Assembly: GCA_009777725.1 (NCBI GenBank)
Contig: WRLG01000005.1
Span: 62,001-126,000 of the forward strand
Length of the DNA stretch: 64,000 bases
Direction of reading: 5' to 3'
From: Oscillospiraceae bacterium
GTDB lineage: Bacteria; Bacillota; Clostridia; Oscillospirales; Ruminococcaceae
In this document: positions 58,971 to 64,000 of the stretch, piece by piece
Numbering within the stretch: the first letter of the stretch is position 1
Layout: each line of letters starts with the position of its first letter
The notes under the pieces: generated by a model
Told to the model about the DNA's origin: nothing
Database searches by the model: none
Seen by the model: only the letters and a program-made list of their open reading frames with translations
Program-made: the position numbers and the translations under genes

Positions 58971-61900
58971 ATGTTATTTATTAAGAAGATTAAATCTAAA
59001 AAACATCGTATATTATCGGTGGCGGTGGCGTCCGCACTTTTGTTTTCGGTTGCGGTTCAATTTTCTCCTTTTTTGTCTTTTGCTGACCCTTTTGACGAGG
59101 GCGGCGGTAGCTATGGGGAATGTGATTGCTACTATTATTACTACGATGACGAACACGACCCGGATTGCCCGGTCGGGTTGGGTTTAGGTGAATGGGGTGG
59201 CTTAGGTGATTTGGGCGACTTGGGTGAAGAAGATAGCATGTCCGCCTTTGGTGGGGTCGGGTTTGCGGCTACTTCGGCTTCTTTAACCGAAACACAAATA
59301 GACCTAAGTGAATTAAGCTCAAATGTCTCATTCGATAATTGGAGCTATAATTCAAGTACAGGCGTGGTGAATATTCACAAGGGCAGTGTTGTAATTACAG
59401 GAATTGCTCAAACAGGCACATATATTCAAGTTGCCGGGCTAGGCGAATCGGCAAACATTACTTTGAGAAATGCGACAATTAATGGGGGTAGCAACCCTGC
59501 AATTTCTATCAACGTATCTGCCTCAGCGACAATTGTGTCAGAAGGAGTAAACACGTTAACAAGCAGTCACGCTAACGGCGTAATAAATATAGCTGACGTG
59601 TCCTTTCTAACAATTGAAGGGTACGGAGCTTTGACTGTTAAGAATAACGGTAGCGGTCACGGCATAAGAAGCGGGGAAAGAATAACAATAAAAAGCGGCG
59701 AAGTTAATATAGAAGCCGGCTCGAGTGGTGTAGGGATTTTAGGCAATGACTTTCCGGGCACTGAAATAAGGATACAGGGCGGGACTGTTACCGCGCGGGG
59801 CAATGCTACAGCCGGTGGTGTCGGTATTACAGGTTATAATGTTAACATAACCGGCGGAGTGGTTACTGCTAAGGGTTCATCCTCAGACCTTTTGGGAATA
59901 CAATGCCATTCATTTAGCATGAACGGAAATGCTGTTGTATATCTTTCCGGCAACGGAGATGGGCTGGGAGCAGGAAGCGGGTCGGGACCCAACTATGCCA
60001 GTGGAATTTTATTTAATAACAACCAAGGAACAGTTTACGGTGATGTGGCTTTAGGGCGAGTAACTGCGGACTATTTTGTGGACAATTTTAAGTTTGATGT
60101 TGTGAGCGGTGACGGTACTTTAACTATACTTGACGGTGCAACTTTAACAATACCTCTTGATTTAGAATTAGAGGTTCAGCAGGGGTTTGAAATTATAAAC
60201 CGTGGAAATTTTATGGTTTTAGGGACAATTGACTTAAGCGGCACTATAACCAATCATTCGGAAAACATGATTGTTAATGGGACAATAATGGGAACGGGAG
60301 ACTTGTTTAATCATGGGACTATTAACGGGAACGGTACAATATCTGATGACATTGATTATTTCGGCTTAGGAGAGAACAATTTGCCGGGGGCAGTTGACCC
60401 AACTTACAGTGATTGGAATTTTGACAATGGCGTTCTTACAATCAATGACCAAGACGCGATGGACAATTGGCAAGCAGAATGGAATGTCAAGTATGGTCCG
60501 ATATTAACTGAACCATTAAAAAGTGATATAACAAGCGTTGTTGTTGCTGGTGATGTGGGCAACATACCGAATGATGCCTTTGCAGGTTGCACGAATATTG
60601 AAGAAATAACTTTTCTTCATGCAACGGAGCTTCAAGATGTACTCAGCAATATTACCGCCGTCACTTCCGGCTCGAACTTGCGATTTGCGTATGTGCCTAA
60701 TTTGACTGACTTTAGCGATGTAAGCCCTGCTTTCTATGCTCATGGTTATGTTTACTTTGACTTTGATAACAGCAAAATAACCGCAACTGCTCATGGCAAA
60801 GAAGTCGCGCCTAAAACTTTTGTAAGAGCGATGGGCAGTTCTGCAATTGTATTTAAAGTGACTGACACGGAAGCTCTGACTTGGAAAAATAACGAAACTG
60901 TAATTCCGGCAGGCTCCGGCAGAGAAATGACATATGACCCGGATACAGAAACCGCAACGCTTGAAATTGATTTAAACACCGCAACAATCAGTGCGATACA
61001 AGGAACTTCACCCGCCCAAACACTTAACATCACTGTTGAAGTTGATTTGACGGGGACTGTGGTTACGGAAGATGTGACCACCGAAAACAACTCATCTATT
61101 ACCACTACCGATGAAAGCATTGAAATTGAGCTTGGCTCTACCGTGACCTTGTCAAACGGGGAAACTGTTGTAATTGACGCGAGCAATATATACAGCTTGG
61201 TTCTTACGATTGACGATGAAAACGGCGTATCTACGACAAATGAGTTAATCGGCTTTTTAGAGGCAACGGAATCGGCGGAATTTATGGACGATTTGAAAAA
61301 GCATATCGCGACTGAAACAGAGGGGCGCAGTAATGACAAAGAAACCGTTGTTTTAGGGCTTGATATTTCCCTGCTCTTAACGGACGGTATTGATGACATA
61401 AAAATAATTGACCTGGGCGATGGCTTGGTCGCGGCTACGTTTGCTCTGCCTTCGGAATTGGCGGGCATGGATATACTGTTCTTGGGAATCCATAAAAACA
61501 GCGCGGGCGGTACTGAATTGCTGAAATTTACCACGGGTGTAAATATGTTTGAGAATGGTGACGGCACGATAACGCTCCATATGAGTAAATTCTCTAACTT
61601 CTTCCTCATGGGCTCGCCCAAGGCAAAACCCGCGCCCGGACCGATGATAATTGACGGTAGCAGCAATAACAGCGGCGGCAACAGCAGAGGCAGAGGCGGC
61701 ACGGCTTCATCCAGAACCGTTATTGCGGATAGCCCTGCGAATACCCACCACGAAACCGAAAACACCGACACGGAAGAAATTGAGAATACAGACGGCTTTG
61801 AAGAGGAAAACGGGCTCACGGAAGAAAGCGGCTTAACTGTTGAAAATTCAACTACACCCCCGCCTCCTCCGCCGCCGCCACCTCCTACATCTTCAAGCGA

Positions 61901-62312
61901 CAACTTTCCCACCGCGCCGACTATAGGCGGGAATCTACCCTCAGCCAGCAACAGCAGTTCTTCATCAGAGGGAAGCTCCGCTCCGTCAAGAACGCGGACA
62001 ACAAGCTCCAATGAAACTTCAAGCTCTTCTTCCAATGAAGAAGCGGGCGGATTAGATGAGCAGGAGCAGAGTAGCACTGACATTTCCGAGGACGATTCGG
62101 ACGATGTTTACTACGCCGAGGGGATTGCGGATGTTCCCAACCCAATCGCCGCGGCAAGCGCGCACGCAGTTTCACCCGTAGCGGGCAGAGAAGGCACGAG
62201 GTCGATGAATACTACCATTCCCATGGCTGCCGCGGCGGCGGTCGGAGTAGTAGCAGTCGGCGGCGGCACGGCGTTTGTTATACGGGGGATAAAGGTTAAA
62301 AAACTGAAATAA
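58971..62312 (+). CDS. Surface protein D
   Basis: 1113 residues from the ATG at 58971, behind GAGGGGGGAATGTGCT. Signal peptide 'HRILSVAVASALLFSVAVQF', cleavage near SFA-DP. The linker has a Cys/Tyr/Asp-rich patch ('GECDCYYYYYDDEHDPDCP'), unlike A and B. Beta-helix about 120-330 with fewer GAGIG turns, a strand-rich region about 390-460, LRR unit about 513-573 ('VGNIPNDAFAGCTNIEEITF'), shared C-terminal domain about 687-881, polyproline about 963-973, stalk, 'VSPVAGREGTRS' and membrane anchor (about 1082-1105). Closest to C at both ends. A long antisense frame here is a compositional shadow. Confidence 0.8.
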   Translation: MLFIKKIKSKKHRILSVAVASALLFSVAVQFSPFLSFADPFDEGGGSYGECDCYYYYYDDEHDPDCPVGLGLGEWGGLGDLGDLGEEDSMSAFGGVGFAATSASLTETQIDLSELSSNVSFDNWSYNSSTGVVNIHKGSVVITGIAQTGTYIQVAGLGESANITLRNATINGGSNPAISINVSASATIVSEGVNTLTSSHANGVINIADVSFLTIEGYGALTVKNNGSGHGIRSGERITIKSGEVNIEAGSSGVGILGNDFPGTEIRIQGGTVTARGNATAGGVGITGYNVNITGGVVTAKGSSSDLLGIQCHSFSMNGNAVVYLSGNGDGLGAGSGSGPNYASGILFNNNQGTVYGDVALGRVTADYFVDNFKFDVVSGDGTLTILDGATLTIPLDLELEVQQGFEIINRGNFMVLGTIDLSGTITNHSENMIVNGTIMGTGDLFNHGTINGNGTISDDIDYFGLGENNLPGAVDPTYSDWNFDNGVLTINDQDAMDNWQAEWNVKYGPILTEPLKSDITSVVVAGDVGNIPNDAFAGCTNIEEITFLHATELQDVLSNITAVTSGSNLRFAYVPNLTDFSDVSPAFYAHGYVYFDFDNSKITATAHGKEVAPKTFVRAMGSSAIVFKVTDTEALTWKNNETVIPAGSGREMTYDPDTETATLEIDLNTATISAIQGTSPAQTLNITVEVDLTGTVVTEDVTTENNSSITTTDESIEIELGSTVTLSNGETVVIDASNIYSLVLTIDDENGVSTTNELIGFLEATESAEFMDDLKKHIATETEGRSNDKETVVLGLDISLLLTDGIDDIKIIDLGDGLVAATFALPSELAGMDILFLGIHKNSAGGTELLKFTTGVNMFENGDGTITLHMSKFSNFFLMGSPKAKPAPGPMIIDGSSNNSGGNSRGRGGTASSRTVIADSPANTHHETENTDTEEIENTDGFEEENGLTEESGLTVENSTTPPPPPPPPPPTSSSDNFPTAPTIGGNLPSASNSSSSSEGSSAPSRTRTTSSNETSSSSSNEEAGGLDEQEQSSTDISEDDSDDVYYAEGIADVPNPIAAASAHAVSPVAGREGTRSMNTTIPMAAAAAVGVVAVGGGTAFVIRGIKVKKLK

Positions 62313-62327
62313 AATTTAATTTTATAG

Positions 62328-62362
62328 AAACCGCTTGTCTTAAACGACAGGCGGTTTTTTTT
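62328..62362 (+). terminator. Intrinsic terminator after gene D
   Basis: AAACCGCTTGTC (62328-62339), loop TTAAAC, GACAGGCGGTTT (62346-62357) and a T-run to 62362. The best formed of the three related terminators. Confidence 0.9.
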
Positions 62363-62495
62363 ATATGCTCCAAATTTTCACTTGCCTGTTAAGCTCAAAG
62401 CATTATTTTTTAGTGCATATGCAACGAATTTGTTGAGGCGGCTTGCTCAAATCTCGTACATATAGTAGATTTTATTTTCAATATTACAAAAACCA
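62363..62495 (+). other. Spacer between genes D and E without an rpn gene
   Basis: At the place where an rpn gene sits in the B-C and C-D gaps there is only ~130 bp of unrelated DNA (GCATATGCAACGAATTTGTT and following). No ORF or rpn remnant is evident by eye. It could be an older deletion scar or the ancestral state. Confidence 0.6.
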
Positions 62496-62524
62496 TTGAC
62501 TTTATAAGGTAGGAGAGCTATAAT
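62496..62524 (+). promoter_or_regulatory. Promoter of surface gene E
   Basis: TTGACT (62496-62501), 17 bp, TATAAT (62519-62524). The 5' leader includes GAAATTATTGTAATATTAAT, related to the leaders of C and D. Confidence 0.75.
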
Positions 62525-62577
62525 AATAACATAAAAGTGAGTGAAATTATTGTAATATTAATTAGGGGGAATTGGTA

Positions 62578-64000
62578 ATGTTGGTGGTTAAGATGAGGGC
62601 GAAAAAGTATCGGGTATTATCGGCGGCGGTGGCTATGGCAGTTTTGGTGTCCTCCGCTGTTCAGTATTTGTCTTTTTCGGCTTGGGCAGAGCCGTTAGAC
62701 GATGAGCAGTCAAGTAAGGGTGGCGAATATTGTGATAATTATGGTGAATATTACAACGAGTATAACAATGAATATGACGAGGAAGCAAACCAACAAAAGA
62801 CGGAAACCAACGAAGGCGAAGAAGAGGACGAGGATTTAGAAGAGGGAGAATTTATACATAGCTTGTATCCGGCAAGGGAAATCTACCTGCATAGCTTAAA
62901 GGACGGCATGGGCGTGCAGGACATTTGGGAGTTTGACGGAGCGGACGTATACATTTATAAGGACGGCGGCTTTCGGATTAGCGGGCAGAGCTCTTTAGAA
63001 TCGGGTGTGGGCATTATAATCCCCGATGGTTTGCAGGGTGTGAACATTACACTGGACAATGCCGACATCAAGGCGAGCGGCAGACCGGGGATAGAAATCG
63101 GCAATAATTCAAGCGTTACCCTTAATTTAGTCGGCGAATCAAAGGTTTCCTCCGATGCGACTTCGGCGGTTAGGCTCAACTACGAGACCTCCGAGCTTGT
63201 AATCGAGGGCGGCGGGAAGTTGAGCGTTCAAGGCGGCAAGGGCGGCGCGGGCATCGGCGGCAGGGGTAAGGCAGAGATAAGCGGCGGCGAGATTTGCGCC
63301 AAAGGCGGCGCGCAAGGCGAGGGAATCGGCGGGAGCGCGGTGGTAATCATAAGCGGCGGCGAGGTTCACGCCGAGAGCGGCGGAAACAGCCCGGGGATTG
63401 GCGGCTTCAAGGGAGATTTCGAGATGCGAAGCGGTCACGGTAACGGCAACGGCGTTGCGTTCACGATAGGTTTGCGGGTAGACAGCATGGAGGGCGTTAT
63501 AAACGGCATACTGTTCAACGGTGCTAACGGCAGGGTTTACGGAGATGTAACGCTTGAAAAGGATTTGGTGATACCGAGCGGTTTTGTTTTAGAAGTCCCC
63601 ACGGCGGCGAGCCTGCATATTCCCGCGGAAATCACGCTTAGCAATTACGGCACGATTAAAGGCGGGAATATCACGGGAACAGTCACCAATTTGGACGGCG
63701 GCAGGATTTTGGGCGGCGGCGCGGTATTTTCGCAAGGCGGCGCGGCTCTCACAATCAAGGGGCAGGACGGCGTTGCCGATTGGATGGCGGTTAGGCAGGA
63801 CGCAGAGCTTGATTTAATCAAAAGCATTTCGGTTACAGGCGATGTAACGAGCATACCGAGCGGCGCGTTTATCGGTTGCGCCAATCTTGAAGAGGTTGCT
63901 TTTCACATGGAAACTCCGCCCGAGTTCGGTAGCATATTTGACAAAAGCAACCCGGTGCTGACATTCATAGACCACCCCAAAACACCCGAATGGATTGCGG
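62578..64000 (+). CDS. Surface protein E, 5' part (runs off the window)
   Basis: Open frame of 474 codons from the ATG at 62578 (behind TTAGGGGGAATTG) to the window end with no stop. Signal peptide 'YRVLSAAVAMAVLVSSAVQY' with cleavage near AWA-EP, then an acidic Glu/Asn/Tyr linker. Beta-helix about 118-307 with compact turns such as 'GGKGGAGIGGRGKAEISGG', a strand-rich region, and a BspA-like unit at about 420-450 ('VTSIPSGAFIGCANLEEVAF'). The order of parts equals that of A-D, so the missing 3' part should hold the shared C-terminal domain, stalk and anchor. G+C appears higher than in C and D. Confidence 0.8.
   Translation, partial: MLVVKMRAKKYRVLSAAVAMAVLVSSAVQYLSFSAWAEPLDDEQSSKGGEYCDNYGEYYNEYNNEYDEEANQQKTETNEGEEEDEDLEEGEFIHSLYPAREIYLHSLKDGMGVQDIWEFDGADVYIYKDGGFRISGQSSLESGVGIIIPDGLQGVNITLDNADIKASGRPGIEIGNNSSVTLNLVGESKVSSDATSAVRLNYETSELVIEGGGKLSVQGGKGGAGIGGRGKAEISGGEICAKGGAQGEGIGGSAVVIISGGEVHAESGGNSPGIGGFKGDFEMRSGHGNGNGVAFTIGLRVDSMEGVINGILFNGANGRVYGDVTLEKDLVIPSGFVLEVPTAASLHIPAEITLSNYGTIKGGNITGTVTNLDGGRILGGGAVFSQGGAALTIKGQDGVADWMAVRQDAELDLIKSISVTGDVTSIPSGAFIGCANLEEVAFHMETPPEFGSIFDKSNPVLTFIDHPKTPEWIA

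Noticed and set aside
60791-62083. Long antisense open frame (430 codons) opposite surface gene D
   Set aside because: The translation is Ser/Val/Pro-rich low complexity produced by the codon bias of the plus-strand gene; no start site or ribosome binding site. Similar antisense frames lie opposite A, B and C.
46336-64000. Sortase-anchored LPXTG proteins
   Set aside because: No LPXTG or close variant precedes the C-terminal membrane helix in A-D.

Overview
The window reads as chromosomal DNA of a motile, monoderm Clostridia-like member of the Bacillota. The fla/che gene order follows the Bacillus/Clostridium pattern (FliY, CheC, CheD, FlbD, an FliA/SigD-type sigma factor). No L- or P-ring genes (flgA/H/I) are present, ribosome binding sites are strong and purine-rich, and the dispersed palindromic and heptamer repeats are of a kind I associate with gut and rumen Clostridia. 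I cannot name the genus. I recognised no tRNA, rRNA, CRISPR array or classical insertion sequence.

Region 1 (1-2034) holds the end of a SHOCT-tailed protein, a ParA-type ATPase and a small Cys-rich ComFB-like protein. Region 2 (2221-30260) is a co-directional run of about 28 kb: flgB, flgC, fliE, fliF, fliG, fliH, fliI, fliJ, fliK, flgD, a conserved flagellar-operon gene, a 61-aa gene, flgE, a second 61-aa paralogue, flbD, motA, motB, fliM, fliY, cheY, fliO, fliP, fliQ, fliR, flhB, flhA, sigD, a flgF-like gene, a degenerate metallophosphatase lipoprotein gene, a flgG-like gene, cheC and cheD. It starts at a good sigma-A-like promoter. flhF and flhG are absent from their usual place between flhA and sigD. 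Region 3 (30244-32436, minus strand) is a small convergent pair: an FlhB C-domain protein and a long protein in the position of B. subtilis ylqG. Region 4 (32559-37916) is cheA-cheW-cheR-cheB, with its own promoter and a terminator hairpin.

Region 5 (37976-44711) is a DUF1444-like gene, a BspA-type leucine-rich-repeat membrane protein, and a MoxR / DUF58 / transglutaminase module. Region 6 (44711-46330) is repeat-rich and contains one GNAT acetyltransferase gene.

Region 7 (46262 to the window end) is the most unusual part. It is a head-to-tail array of five large paralogous surface proteins (called A to E here), each about 1100-1180 aa where complete. Their layout is signal peptide, acidic linker, GAGIG-type beta-helix, one BspA-like LRR patch, a conserved C-terminal domain, a Pro/Ser/Thr/Glu-rich stalk, and a C-terminal membrane anchor without LPXTG. 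Two almost identical Rpn-family (PD-(D/E)XK) nuclease genes lie between B and C and between C and D. Five of the six transcription units here have their own TTGNCN-N17-TATAAT promoter shown below, plus a shared type of terminator. Termini are near-identical between some copies while the beta-helix cores diverge, which suggests repeated duplication and possible recombination-driven diversification of a surface antigen or adhesin family.

Several small repeat families lie in intergenic gaps: 7-bp tandem repeats at about ten sites, a MITE-like family with 15-bp terminal inverted repeats (two copies), a 160-bp inverted-repeat-bounded element after cheB, three 35-bp tandem repeats, and GTAGGGG-type palindromes.
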